Source of the DNA: Candidatus Saccharibacteria bacterium UBA2112 | Lineage (GTDB): Bacteria > Patescibacteriota > Saccharimonadia > Saccharimonadales > Saccharimonadaceae | Length of the DNA: 12,592 nucleotides | Assembly: GCA_002331045.1 (NCBI GenBank) | Contig: DCYK01000006.1 | Coordinates: 1,776-14,367, forward strand | Reading direction: 5' to 3' | Part shown: positions 1 to 6,809 of the stretch, piece by piece | How positions within the stretch are numbered: the first letter of the stretch is position 1 | Layout of the letters: each line of letters opens with the position of its first letter | Notes under the pieces: generated by a model | What the model was told of the DNA's origin: nothing | The model's input: only the letters and a program-made list of their open reading frames with translations | Databases searched by the model: none | Translations under genes and position numbers: made by a program

Positions 1-1
1 C

Positions 2-454
2 GTTGTTGTTGTCATTGGTATACTCGCTGCTATTGTCATTGTTGCCTACAATGGCATTACAAATTCAGCGAATGATTCAGCGGTAAAGAGCGATTTGGCA
101 AATGCAGCAAAGGCGCTCGAGATATATCGTGTTAACGAAGGCGCGTATCCGGCGAGTGTCAGCCAGGTTGGTGCTATGACGACACCGATAAAAGTCAGCA
201 CACAAGCATACCAAAAGGCCCCATTATACAATTTTGCCTACTGTTGGGGTTCTAGTGGATCTTCATATGCAATCGCTGCTCGTAGTAGTTCGGGCAATGA
301 TTTTTACGTTTCTAGTGACTCGGGTGGTGTTCAGTCTTTCGCTGGGTGGGCTGGAGTAATAAATACGATCTGTGTGACGAATCTTTCACAATCAGCCGGG
401 GGTTGGGGCTATAGGGGTGATACTGCAACGTGGCAGTCCTGGATATCTACATAG
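2..454 (+). CDS. Type IV pilin / pseudopilin, 5'-truncated by window edge
   Basis: Reading from base 2, the frame is open to TAG at 452-454 and gives 150 residues; the prepilin leader and cleavage site lie outside the window. The visible N-terminus (VVVVIGILAAIVIVAYNGI) is the hydrophobic alpha-1 helix typical of type IV pilins after the missing leader and Glu+5. It is followed by the amphipathic helix residues 20-45 and an N-E-G-x-Y-P motif (residues 45-50) common in pseudopilins. The globular part has two cysteines (C81, C124 of the visible part) that could form a D-region disulfide. The protein would be a surface filament or assembly subunit, matured by prepilin peptidase at the membrane. 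An internal TTG at 95 is not the start because the diagnostic helix lies upstream of it. Family assignment is secure; which pilin it is cannot be said. Confidence 0.88.
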   Translation, partial: VVVVIGILAAIVIVAYNGITNSANDSAVKSDLANAAKALEIYRVNEGAYPASVSQVGAMTTPIKVSTQAYQKAPLYNFAYCWGSSGSSYAIAARSSSGNDFYVSSDSGGVQSFAGWAGVINTICVTNLSQSAGGWGYRGDTATWQSWIST

Positions 455-514
455 TACAATCTATTACCTCGGGCAATTTATAAGTGATCATGCGTATAAG
501 AACGTATAGCTCAG

Positions 515-543
515 TTGACCTTATTATGTTGAAATGGTATAGT
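515..543 (+). promoter_or_regulatory. Strong extended -10 promoter for the 613 gene
   Basis: TTGACC (515-520), a 17-base spacer and TATAGT (538-543), with TGG directly before the -10 (an extended -10). Transcription should begin near 550, leaving a leader of about 60 nt. It is the closest match to a sigma-70 consensus of any plus-strand promoter here. No intrinsic terminator for the upstream pilin gene was seen between 455 and 514. Confidence 0.72.
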
Positions 544-554
544 ATGCATACGTG

Positions 555-573
555 ATTAGTGACGATAACTAAT
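555..573 (+). other. Small hairpin in 5' leader of the 613 gene
   Basis: ATTAGT (555-560) and ACTAAT (568-573) are perfect inverted 6-mers around a 7-nt loop, lying just after the predicted transcription start. The stem is AT-rich and short, so it may be chance. Confidence 0.3.
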
Positions 574-612
574 TGCATCTTCACAGACAGATGACGAAAG
601 GTCGGTATTATC

Positions 613-1080
613 ATGATTGCCGAGACCATCAATCTCGAGGGCGAGAACGGAAGGATTTCTGTTAAGTTTGAACTTGACGGTAGTACGCCAGTGGTGCCGG
701 GCGAAATTTCCCGGGCTTTTCAAACTGCATGTTACGGACTCTTTGGTGAGGCTGCCGGACAGATGACAAAGTTTTCCGAGTCTGACGACGAGGAGGTCAC
801 ACATACCCAGCGGACATCCGTTCAGCTTGCGAATCTTGATTTGCTTGTTGATGTTGAGGTCAGTTTTCGCAGCGACCCATCGTTTGTTGCCCAAGCGGTT
901 GCCATGGCCGCCGTCCAGGTTCAGATAGCATTGCAACAAGCAATACGGCCGCTCAATAAGCAACGACTTCGTGCGCGTATGGGCGGCCTCGAGGCGATGA
1001 TGGCCGGTATGGCGAATGAAGGCGGAGAGAATTCCAGTCTGCCATCGAGAGATGATCCCCAGACAGGAAACTACATGTAG
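613..1080 (+). CDS. Conserved-looking hypothetical protein, 155 aa
   Basis: I do not recognise a family. The start ATG at 613 follows an AAAGG ribosome-binding sequence at 597-601 and the promoter at 515-543. The stop is TAG at 1078-1080. The N-terminal ~25 residues look like beta strands (Ile-Ser-Val-Lys-Phe-Glu-Leu). Residues 28-60 are mixed helical with a single Cys40. Residues 69-86 again look like strands (SVQLANLDLLVDVEVSF), and 90-132 form an Ala/Gln/Met-rich helix ending in a basic stretch (RPLNKQRLRAR). The last ~25 residues are Gly/Ser/Asp-rich and probably disordered. There is no signal peptide or membrane segment, so it is probably cytosolic. It stands alone between its own promoter and the terminator at 1174-1211. 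The strong promoter suggests good expression. The gene call is firm; function is unknown. Confidence 0.85.
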   Translation: MIAETINLEGENGRISVKFELDGSTPVVPGEISRAFQTACYGLFGEAAGQMTKFSESDDEEVTHTQRTSVQLANLDLLVDVEVSFRSDPSFVAQAVAMAAVQVQIALQQAIRPLNKQRLRARMGGLEAMMAGMANEGGENSSLPSRDDPQTGNYM

Positions 1081-1089
1081 GTAGTTCTG

Positions 1090-1150
1090 CTGTTTTGCGG
1101 ACAGATAACTGGGTGTGCTTTCTTTCCCCCGTTATCTGTCTGTGAAACAG
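1090..1150 (+). other. Long imperfect hairpin in the 3' region, no U-tract
   Basis: Core arms GACAGATAAC (1100-1109) and GTTATCTGTC (1131-1140) pair perfectly. GGG (1111-1113) can add pairs with the C-run (1126-1130), and CTGTTT (1090-1095) with AAACAG (1145-1150) forms an outer stem. It begins 10 bases after the 613 gene's stop and has no T-run after it, so it is not itself a canonical terminator. It may protect the mRNA 3' end or be a transcribed structured element. Confidence 0.6.
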
Positions 1151-1173
1151 TATGAAATCACGAAATGTTAAAA

Positions 1174-1211
1174 GTAAAAAACTCCGGGCCGTCTGGCCCG
1201 GAGTTTTTTAC
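1174..1211. terminator. Bidirectional intrinsic terminator
   Basis: A perfect 17-bp inverted repeat: G-T-A6-CTCCGGGCC (1174-1190), loop GTCT, mirrored at 1195-1211. The GC-rich core is flanked by A6 on the left and T6 on the right, so it gives a hairpin plus U-tract on both strands. It serves the 613 gene (+) and the 1559 gene (-), which converge here. Confidence 0.93.
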
Positions 1212-1232
1212 TGGGCACAGGCAGGCGCGGAG

Positions 1233-1559
1233 TCACTCTAGTACCCATGTCCCATAGACGAAGCGTTTGCCGGCTACTACTCTCCATAGTGCATACAACA
1301 ATCCGGGGAGCCACAGCAGGTGGACGAGTTCGGCTGCGTCGCCGGAGTCTACTGTTTGTGCTACCGCAGGTGTTTCATCGGGACCTGTCGTGACGCTTGG
1401 ATATCTTTCAATGATGCGTGGAGACTCGGGCTGAGTCGTTTGAGGGGCGGCTATTCGTGGCGCAGTGTTTACTGCGTGGACGCAAGCTAGCAAGATGAGA
1501 AAGGACAGTGCACCTGAAAACAGTATTAGCAGAAGTCCCTTTGGATGAAGCGGTTCCAT
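1233..1559 (-). CDS. Small membrane protein, 108 aa, unknown function
   Basis: ATG at 1559-1557 has a good AGAGGA ribosome-binding site (1566-1571) six bases upstream; the stop is TGA at 1235-1233. The predicted protein has an N-terminal membrane segment (residues 8-29), a Pro/Thr/Ser-rich middle (33-70) that looks extended and non-globular, and a second hydrophobic segment (79-96) ending in a short basic/aromatic tail. A two-pass topology with the Pro-rich loop outside is plausible. The cysteine at 26 sits in L-L-A-C, which resembles a lipobox. However, the residue two before Cys is Leu and the preceding hydrophobic stretch is long, so I do not call it a lipoprotein. No family is recognised. 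It is monocistronic between the promoter candidate at 1610-1639 and the shared terminator. Confidence 0.72.
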   Translation of the reverse strand: MEPLHPKGLLLILFSGALSFLILLACVHAVNTAPRIAAPQTTQPESPRIIERYPSVTTGPDETPAVAQTVDSGDAAELVHLLWLPGLLYALWRVVAGKRFVYGTWVLE

Positions 1560-1609
1560 CTCTGTTCCTCTCGAGGTACTAAAGTTCGTGCAGCGGATGC
1601 TACTGTATG

Positions 1610-1639
1610 ATAGTAAAACAGTATTTTGAAAAAATGCAA
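1610..1639 (-). promoter_or_regulatory. Candidate promoter for the 1559(-) gene
   Basis: On the minus strand, TTGCAT (1639-1634), an 18-base spacer and TACTAT (1615-1610) precede the gene by about 50 bases. The hexamers match the consensus at only 3/6 and 4/6, and an overlapping TATCAT three bases downstream is an alternative -10. Confidence 0.35.
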
Positions 1640-1676
1640 GTCGTGTGCTTATTTAAGCTAAAAATGGTAAGTGGTA

Positions 1677-1705
1677 CTGACCGCATGGCGAAACATTGGT
1701 ATAAT
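1677..1705 (+). promoter_or_regulatory. Promoter of the ABC exporter operon; predicted leaderless start
   Basis: CTGACC (1677-1682), a 17-base spacer and consensus TATAAT (1700-1705), preceded by TGG as an extended -10. The usual start point, about 7 bases past the -10, falls at 1711-1714, directly at the ATG of the ATPase gene (1714), so the mRNA would have almost no leader. A 12-bp palindrome with arms GCTTA/TAAGC sits upstream at 1647-1658. Confidence 0.7.
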
Positions 1706-1713
1706 AAAGGGAA

Positions 1714-2460
1714 ATGAAGAAGCAGGCAATCGTATCAGTTAAGGATTTTTCGTTGGTCATCAACCAGAAACCAATCGTGAAGAGTCTCAGCTTTGATGTA
1801 CATCCTGGCGAAGTCTTTGCATTACTAGGTGCCAATGGCTCTGGCAAGACGAGTACGATTCGTTCACTCCTAGGTATCTACCAAGCATCTGGTGGAACGT
1901 TGCATATTAACGGTGAACGTTATACGCCACATCAGGCGCGCGTCGTTGGATACTTGCCCGAAGAACGAGGGCTCTATACACGCTCGAAGGTGCTTGATAC
2001 GATGGTGTACTTCGGTGAGCTGAAGGGGCTTGATCGTGACGCCGCTCGTGACTTTTCACTCGCCTATCTGGACCGCGTGGGGCTTGCAGATAAAGCAAAC
2101 AGTAAGATCAAGAAGCTCTCTGGCGGGCAGCAACAGAAGGTGCAGCTTGGGGTGGCGATTATTGGTGAGCCAAAACTGTTAATACTAGACGAACCAACAA
2201 AAGGCCTAGACCCGGTGAATCGAAAGTTGCTCTTGGACATTGTTGATGAGCTGCAAGAAAAAGGCGCTGCCGTGATTTATATTACCCACCTTATGGAGGA
2301 GGTTGAACGGTTAGCGGATCGGCTATTGATATTAAAGGACGGCAAGGCACGTGCATACGGTAGTGTTGCTGCTGTAAAGAAGCAATTCAAGTCACAATCG
2401 ATAGAAGATGTATTCGTCTCGATTTACAATGAAAGTAGCAAGGAGCCACAGCATGTCTAG
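1714..2460 (+). CDS. ABC-2 type exporter ATPase (NatA-like)
   Basis: This 248-residue cytoplasmic nucleotide-binding subunit would energise the permease encoded immediately downstream. Visible motifs in order are Walker A GANGSGKT (39-46), a Q-loop region reading L-P-E-E-R-G-L-Y (81-88, with Glu in place of the usual Gln as in NatA/YhaQ-type ATPases), signature LSGGQ (135-139), Walker B LLILDEP with catalytic Glu160, and the H-loop His192 in T-H-L-M-E-E. The C-terminal ~45 residues carry the short tail ending in S-I-E-D-V-F, common in this drug/sodium/antibiotic exporter branch. The ATG at 1714 lies only nine bases after the -10 box, and no Shine-Dalgarno is possible in a leaderless message. 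The 3' end overlaps the permease gene by 8 bases. The substrate cannot be deduced; NatAB in Bacillus extrudes sodium, but related pairs export other compounds. Confidence 0.95.
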   Translation: MKKQAIVSVKDFSLVINQKPIVKSLSFDVHPGEVFALLGANGSGKTSTIRSLLGIYQASGGTLHINGERYTPHQARVVGYLPEERGLYTRSKVLDTMVYFGELKGLDRDAARDFSLAYLDRVGLADKANSKIKKLSGGQQQKVQLGVAIIGEPKLLILDEPTKGLDPVNRKLLLDIVDELQEKGAAVIYITHLMEEVERLADRLLILKDGKARAYGSVAAVKKQFKSQSIEDVFVSIYNESSKEPQHV

Positions 2461-3682
2461 GTTGGGGATTGTTATTCGACACGAATACTGGACAATTGTG
2501 AAGCAACCGAGTTTTTGGATTTCAATGTTAGCGACTCCGCTTCTTGTTGTTGTGGCGTTTGGTCTGAGCTATTTAGGAAATCAGGCTAGTGGCGACAGAA
2601 TCGATGAGCTTGCCAAAGAACTGAAAAATGTGGCGATTGTTGATCAAAGTGGACTGATTAACCAAGAGGTGGTGCAAGGCTCGGGGTTGGCGCTTCATTC
2701 GCCTGCTTCGGTAGATGAACTACGGCAATCTGTGCGCGACGGCGACAAGGAAGCGCTTGTCGTGTACCCCGAGACGTTAGTCAAAGATCGTGAGTACTCG
2801 GTATATCTCAGCAGTGACGATTTTACAAAGATGGGCAGTGTAACAAGTTTGGCTGATAGTATTATCGAAACAAGTTTGTTCTTGCCGCTTGGCTCTGCCG
2901 AGATTATTGCTTTGGCGCAGAATGGCGCCGAAACAAATGTAACCACCTATCGTGACGGCAGAGACACGGCAGGTTTGAATGAATATATTGTACCGGGCCT
3001 TTTTGTCGTTGTCTTTTACATCGTATTCTTATTCTCGGTTGGTTATATGCTTACAAGTGTCAGTGAGGAAAAGGAAAATCGTTCGATGGAAATGGTACTC
3101 ACGTATGTCGAACCACGAAGCCTGATTGTCGGTAAGTTGCTCGCTGTTGTACTTGTCACGCTTACGCAAGTCGTTTTCTTTTTACTGCTCGCGATTGTTG
3201 CGTATCTCGTGGCTCAGATATTGGGAAATGCGTTGACGTTACCTGCTGGTGTCGATCTTCAGCGATTAGTCTTTGATCCAGCGACGCTATTCTTTGCAGT
3301 TGGATTCTTTGCAGTTGGATTTTTGATGTTTGCCGGTTTCATGACTGCTACCGGTGCTATCGCTCCATCTACCAAAGAAGCCAATAATTTTTCAGCTGTG
3401 TTTTATATTGGTGCATTTATTCCCTTTTACTTCCTTATGATGATTTTGACTGATCCCGAAAACCCAATTACAAAGTTCGTTACATTCTTTCCGATCACCT
3501 CGCCGGCGGTTGCTCTCATACGGAATGCTATAGGGAATATGGAGTTTATTGAGGCTGCACTTGCTTTGATTGTCATGACTATCTTTATGGTACTTAGCGT
3601 ATGGTTTGCTGTAAAAGCGTTTAGTATGAGTGCGCTTGAGTACAGCGGTCGCATAAAACTAAAAAACTTTTTAAAGAAGTAG
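2453..3682 (+). CDS. ABC-2 type exporter permease (NatB/YhaP-like)
   Basis: This 409-residue membrane subunit is the partner of the ATPase. The start ATG at 2453 is chosen because AAGGAG (2440-2445) lies seven bases upstream; the in-frame codon at 2408 lacks one. The N-terminal membrane segment (about 20-41) is followed by a large extracytoplasmic region (about 43-175). Five further hydrophobic segments follow (about 180-202, 224-257, 278-303, 313-332, 365-391). The cytoplasmic motif S-E-E-K-E-N-R-S-M-E-M-V-L-T (204-217) between the second and third segments is characteristic of the ABC-2 NatB family. An exact 15-bp tandem duplication (3289-3318) encodes FFAVG twice within the fourth segment. 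The first 8 bases overlap the ATPase gene, so translation is probably coupled. No terminator follows; the next gene starts 41 bases on with its own -10. Confidence 0.93.
   Translation: MSRLGIVIRHEYWTIVKQPSFWISMLATPLLVVVAFGLSYLGNQASGDRIDELAKELKNVAIVDQSGLINQEVVQGSGLALHSPASVDELRQSVRDGDKEALVVYPETLVKDREYSVYLSSDDFTKMGSVTSLADSIIETSLFLPLGSAEIIALAQNGAETNVTTYRDGRDTAGLNEYIVPGLFVVVFYIVFLFSVGYMLTSVSEEKENRSMEMVLTYVEPRSLIVGKLLAVVLVTLTQVVFFLLLAIVAYLVAQILGNALTLPAGVDLQRLVFDPATLFFAVGFFAVGFLMFAGFMTATGAIAPSTKEANNFSAVFYIGAFIPFYFLMMILTDPENPITKFVTFFPITSPAVALIRNAIGNMEFIEAALALIVMTIFMVLSVWFAVKAFSMSALEYSGRIKLKNFLKK
3289..3318 (+). repeat. Perfect 15-bp tandem duplication inside the permease gene
   Basis: ATTCTTTGCAGTTGG occurs twice head to tail (3289-3303, 3304-3318). 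It is in frame and repeats FFAVG at residues 280-289 of the permease. A further ATT follows the second copy, so slippage could add or remove five residues without a frameshift. Confidence 0.9.
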
Positions 3683-3691
3683 TAGTCAAAA

Positions 3692-3727
3692 AGCACAGTT
3701 GTAATAAGATATAATCAAAATTGTGCT
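3692..3727 (+). promoter_or_regulatory. -10 box and flanking inverted repeat at the start of the 3723 gene
   Basis: A consensus TATAAT (3710-3715) ends 8 bases before the GTG at 3723, again predicting a leaderless transcript; no convincing -35 is visible. The -10 sits between half-sites AGCACAGTT (3692-3700) and AATTGTGCT (3719-3727), which are inverted repeats with one mismatch in nine. The right arm covers the start codon. This could be an operator that occludes the -10. Confidence 0.5.
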
Positions 3728-5180
3728 AGAAATTATTGCTACATTTTTCATGGCAACGCTTGGGGCGGCGTATGCAACTAATCCTTTCTCTCGCTTTTCG
3801 ATTGTCAGATTGCCCTATCGCGTTCGCTTGAGTCTGCGAGCATACGAAACAGTAAATCGTAATCATAAGATAATCGTTCATACCTCGCTACTGTGGCGAT
3901 TATTTGCCTGGTATCAGTGTGGTCTGTACATACTCACCACCCGATACGTGCATCAGCCAGCATCAAGTGCGGCAACGTATAATTCTATTATTGCTGATAT
4001 TCATGAGCTACGGTATGATCCCGAAAAGCTATTACTGATTTCGGGAGATCACTTTAACGGGCTATTTGTGAGGAATCTGGGGGTGTTTTATTATCCCCTA
4101 CTTGATGCAAATATCTATACAACCGAAAGGGATTGGCGACAACGTCAAGAGGTATATTTGCAGAGCGTGGCTTATGCACTTGGCTCGTACGCGAAACATC
4201 CAGTACTCACAACGACAATCGTCTCGATGGGCAGATACTCGACTACAAATATTAATTTTTATAGCTTTCCCTCTGATAGTCTGTACGGTATTTTGTATAG
4301 CCTAGCGGTACTCGTTGGCTATGAAGATAGCGGATCTGGACGATATAAGAAACCAGACCGTAAAGTGGATACGGTCGCAGCTGCGAACACCCTATTAGAC
4401 GAATATAGGCCTTTACTGGTGAAACTATATCAACAATATAAACGTGCTGTGATTAATGAAGAAACGGGTCTGGTACGGACTGACATTCATTTATCCGGGG
4501 CGAAGGATATTACAAAGCGACAATCCTCGTTTTATGACAATGTGATTTATTGGAAAACGACCGCCATTGCGGCTGATTTAGGTATCATAGAGATCAATCC
4601 GCACGAATTGGTGGAGCTAAAGAAAACGATACTCGCTACTTTTTGGCTTGCAGATGAAGGATATTTTCTGGAAGATTTGTCGAGTGAATGCCGCAAGGAA
4701 AAGTTTTACTCCTCTGATTGGTTAATCGTACTTTCGACAGGTTTTCTGAATCTAAAGATCCCGAAGGAGCGACGCTACTATGAGCAAGCAATGAAGTATA
4801 TTCAAAAAAATAACATTGCGCGCCCATTTGCGATTAAGTACCAAAACGACACACGAGCTCACCGTCAATTCTTACCTGTTCGCTTGGCTGTCGCATCCTA
4901 CGGTGGTGATTCTATATGGAGTTTTTGGGGAATGGAGTATATCAAAGTATGTCTGTTGCTTGCACAGTATACACAGGATACTACCTATCGGCGAGAAGCG
5001 GACTATCATATCAAAAAGTACAAAGAAAATATTGTTCGCTTTAAGGGATTTCCCGAAGTCTATGATGCCCGTGGTGATATGCTGCAAACACTGTTTTATA
5101 AAAGTATTCGGATGACTGGCTGGGTAATTGGATTTGAGCAGGTACTAAAGATGCGAGCACAGATTGGTGCTAAGCGATGA
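3723..5180 (+). CDS. Unknown 485-aa helical protein, possibly six-hairpin glycosidase-like
   Basis: I cannot name a family with certainty. The N-terminus (residues 1-18) is hydrophobic and could be a signal anchor. The rest is alpha-helical and aromatic-rich with repeated helix pairs. Several stretches recall (alpha/alpha)6-barrel glycosidases of the glucoamylase/trehalase/debranching type: G-D-H-F-N-G-L-F-V-R-N-L-G (108-120), S-S-F-Y-D-N-V-I-Y-W-K-T (268-279), S-S-D-W-L-I-V-L-S-T-G (330-340), G-D-S-I-W-S-F-W-G (395-403) and E-V-Y-D-A-R-G-D (445-452). Acidic residues D272, D332, D396 and D452 are candidates for catalysis. The start is GTG at 3723, supported by the -10 spacing; an ATG at 3750 is the alternative. 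The stop TGA (5178-5180) overlaps the next gene's ATG by four bases, so the two products are probably made together. The gene call is firm; the function is a guess. Confidence 0.85.
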   Translation: MLEIIATFFMATLGAAYATNPFSRFSIVRLPYRVRLSLRAYETVNRNHKIIVHTSLLWRLFAWYQCGLYILTTRYVHQPASSAATYNSIIADIHELRYDPEKLLLISGDHFNGLFVRNLGVFYYPLLDANIYTTERDWRQRQEVYLQSVAYALGSYAKHPVLTTTIVSMGRYSTTNINFYSFPSDSLYGILYSLAVLVGYEDSGSGRYKKPDRKVDTVAAANTLLDEYRPLLVKLYQQYKRAVINEETGLVRTDIHLSGAKDITKRQSSFYDNVIYWKTTAIAADLGIIEINPHELVELKKTILATFWLADEGYFLEDLSSECRKEKFYSSDWLIVLSTGFLNLKIPKERRYYEQAMKYIQKNNIARPFAIKYQNDTRAHRQFLPVRLAVASYGGDSIWSFWGMEYIKVCLLLAQYTQDTTYRREADYHIKKYKENIVRFKGFPEVYDARGDMLQTLFYKSIRMTGWVIGFEQVLKMRAQIGAKR

Positions 5181-5761
5181 GTAATCGTAATGAGGCAACT
5201 CATATTATTTATATTCCCGGTTTTGGCGATACTTATGATGGTTTTCGTCGAACGGCACTACGTTGGTGGCGATACCGCAATATTACGGTAAGTATGGTGT
5301 CGTTAGATTGGCAGTTTGGAACGTTTCGGCAAAAGATGGCAGCGATTGATGCGGCGATTGATGCCGTAAAAGACAAAAAGATTGTACTGGTTGGTGAAAG
5401 CGCTGGCGGAGGAATGGCGGTGTATACATATGCGCATCGGCCAAAAGATATTGCTCGTGTTGTGACAATTTGCGGAAAAAATACGAAGCCCGAAACAGTC
5501 GGTCGTCATTATTTGGAATATTCTCCTGCCTTTCGTGATTTAATGAGTGGTTTGAACGGTGCGCTCCAGAGATTAACTGATCGCCAACGACGCAACATTG
5601 TCTCGCTCTACCCTTTCTTTGATTCGGTAGTTCCTGTTCACGATACCATGGTGCCCGGTTGTCAACGTGTGAGATTATGGACAGTCGGACATCTCTTTAC
5701 AATCTTTTTAGCACTTACGTTCTTTTCGCCTTTCGTTGTACGAGCTGTGCGAAAGAGATAG
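5177..5761 (+). CDS. Alpha/beta-hydrolase fold protein
   Basis: This 194-residue hydrolase has an oxyanion-hole-type strand and loop I-I-Y-I-P-G-F-G-D (10-18) and the nucleophile elbow G-E-S-A-G (73-77, Ser75). An acidic residue lies in the usual F-D-S-V-V-P context (Asp149), and His172 is in T-V-G-H; together these give a complete Ser-Asp-His triad in the expected order. It is shorter than most alpha/beta hydrolases and lacks an obvious cap domain. The 20 residues after His172 are hydrophobic and end in R-K-R, which may anchor it to the membrane. The ATG at 5177 overlaps the TGA of the upstream gene (ATGA) with no clear Shine-Dalgarno, so it is probably translated by coupling. The pairing suggests both act on the same substrate, perhaps an ester or acylated glycan; that is inference. 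Confidence 0.88.
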   Translation: MSNRNEATHIIYIPGFGDTYDGFRRTALRWWRYRNITVSMVSLDWQFGTFRQKMAAIDAAIDAVKDKKIVLVGESAGGGMAVYTYAHRPKDIARVVTICGKNTKPETVGRHYLEYSPAFRDLMSGLNGALQRLTDRQRRNIVSLYPFFDSVVPVHDTMVPGCQRVRLWTVGHLFTIFLALTFFSPFVVRAVRKR

Positions 5762-5771
5762 AAATCACACC

Positions 5772-5799
5772 TTGTATTATTGTCGCTTGAGAGGATAAT
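5772..5799 (+). promoter_or_regulatory. Possible promoter for the MpaB-like gene
   Basis: TTGTAT (5772-5777), a 16-base spacer and GATAAT (5794-5799) lie in the 58-base gap before 5820 and would give a leader of about 14 nt. No good Shine-Dalgarno lies close to the ATG. The gene may instead be read through from the 3723-5761 pair. Confidence 0.35.
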
Positions 5800-5819
5800 G
5801 AGGCTAGAGATATAGCGAT

Positions 5820-6809
5820 ATGCACGAAGCTATTTCAACTCCTGAGCGCAACGAGTATAGGCCGTCCGCAGACAGTCGTTTGCGCCGTGAGCAAACAGCA
5901 GTCTATGCTCCGCTTGATTCTGACTCGCTGATACGACGTTACTTTGATAATCGAACAGCATTTACGGGTTTGTCACGAGGTATTTTGCAGTTGATGTATC
6001 CAAGTTTGGGTGCGGGTGTTGCTGAACATTCGGACTTTTTTGAGGACCCATGGGACAGGATTATGCGGTCATTGCCCTGGATTCATGGTGTCGTGTTTGA
6101 TGCCGACGGTGATGCGACGGGTAGACAAGTGAGAGGATTCCATAACACGATCCATGGTACTGATGAAAAAGGACGGAAGTATCATGCACTTGAGCCAGAA
6201 ACGTTTTGGTGGGCTCACGCGACGTTCTTTGATATGGCGCGTGACAATGCTGATACGTTTAGTCACCACACGCTTTCGGCTGCCGAAAGAGCAAGAATGT
6301 ATAGCGAGAGCCTGACGTGGTACAAACGCTATGGCATGCCAATGCGCGATGTACCGACGGACTATTGGTCGTTTTATGATAAGTGGAATGATATCTGTGA
6401 CAACGTACTCGAAATGACACCTGCTGCCGAAAAAGCTGTTGAAAAGGCGCTGACACATGACAGCGAAAAGCTACCAATGGTGCCTGAGGAGATTTGGCCG
6501 CTCGTGAAGTTGCCAGCTGCAAATGTATTGGGACGGCTTGCGATTGGTGGTTTGCCAGAGCGCGTAAGGGAAAGGTTTGCTATTCCTTTTTCATCTTCAG
6601 ACAAGGTACAGTACGAATTATTTGCACTTGCCATACGGCAAAATTGGTGGCTGGTACCAGATCGGGTACGGTATCATCCACGGGCATATGAAGGCATAAA
6701 ACATGATCGGCGTCACGAACCATGGCCGAACCTACTGAGACCCCGTTCAATGATTAATTTTGCGACCGAGACAACATACGCCGTATATGACAAAGTATCA
6801 CAATATTAA
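5820..6809 (+). CDS. DUF2236 / MpaB-family oxygenase-like protein
   Basis: This 329-residue protein matches the DUF2236 family, which includes fungal MpaB oxygenases and the bacterial latex-clearing protein Lcp, a b-heme oxygenase. The family core shows as V-R-G-F-H-N-T-I-H-G (104-113), then Y-H-A-L-E-P-E-T-F-W-W-A-H-A-T (121-135), with His108/His112 and His133 as probable metal or heme-site residues. The Y-x-R-Y-G-M-P (168-174) and P-T-D-Y (179-182) positions that usually follow are also present. There is no signal peptide or membrane segment, and the first ~30 residues are charged and probably flexible. Such enzymes are frequent in Actinobacteria, the usual hosts of Saccharibacteria. The substrate is unknown. 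Its TAA shares the TTAA palindrome 6806-6809 with the stop of the convergent tmk. Confidence 0.88.
   Translation: MHEAISTPERNEYRPSADSRLRREQTAVYAPLDSDSLIRRYFDNRTAFTGLSRGILQLMYPSLGAGVAEHSDFFEDPWDRIMRSLPWIHGVVFDADGDATGRQVRGFHNTIHGTDEKGRKYHALEPETFWWAHATFFDMARDNADTFSHHTLSAAERARMYSESLTWYKRYGMPMRDVPTDYWSFYDKWNDICDNVLEMTPAAEKAVEKALTHDSEKLPMVPEEIWPLVKLPAANVLGRLAIGGLPERVRERFAIPFSSSDKVQYELFALAIRQNWWLVPDRVRYHPRAYEGIKHDRRHEPWPNLLRPRSMINFATETTYAVYDKVSQY

Noticed and set aside
556..963. Minus-strand open frame of 135 codons opposite the 613 gene
   Set aside because: It lies antisense to a gene with a promoter and ribosome-binding site, has no ribosome-binding site of its own, and its product looks like no protein family.
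1480..1485. Lipobox (L-L-A-C) making the 1233-1559 product a lipoprotein
   Set aside because: Leu at the -2 position and a long membrane-spanning stretch before and through the Cys fit a plain membrane helix better.
1714..2460. Loss of the Q-loop glutamine in the ATPase as a sign of inactivation
   Set aside because: The L-P-E-E-R-G-L-Y form is normal in the NatA/YhaQ branch, and Walker A, Walker B, signature and H-loop are intact.
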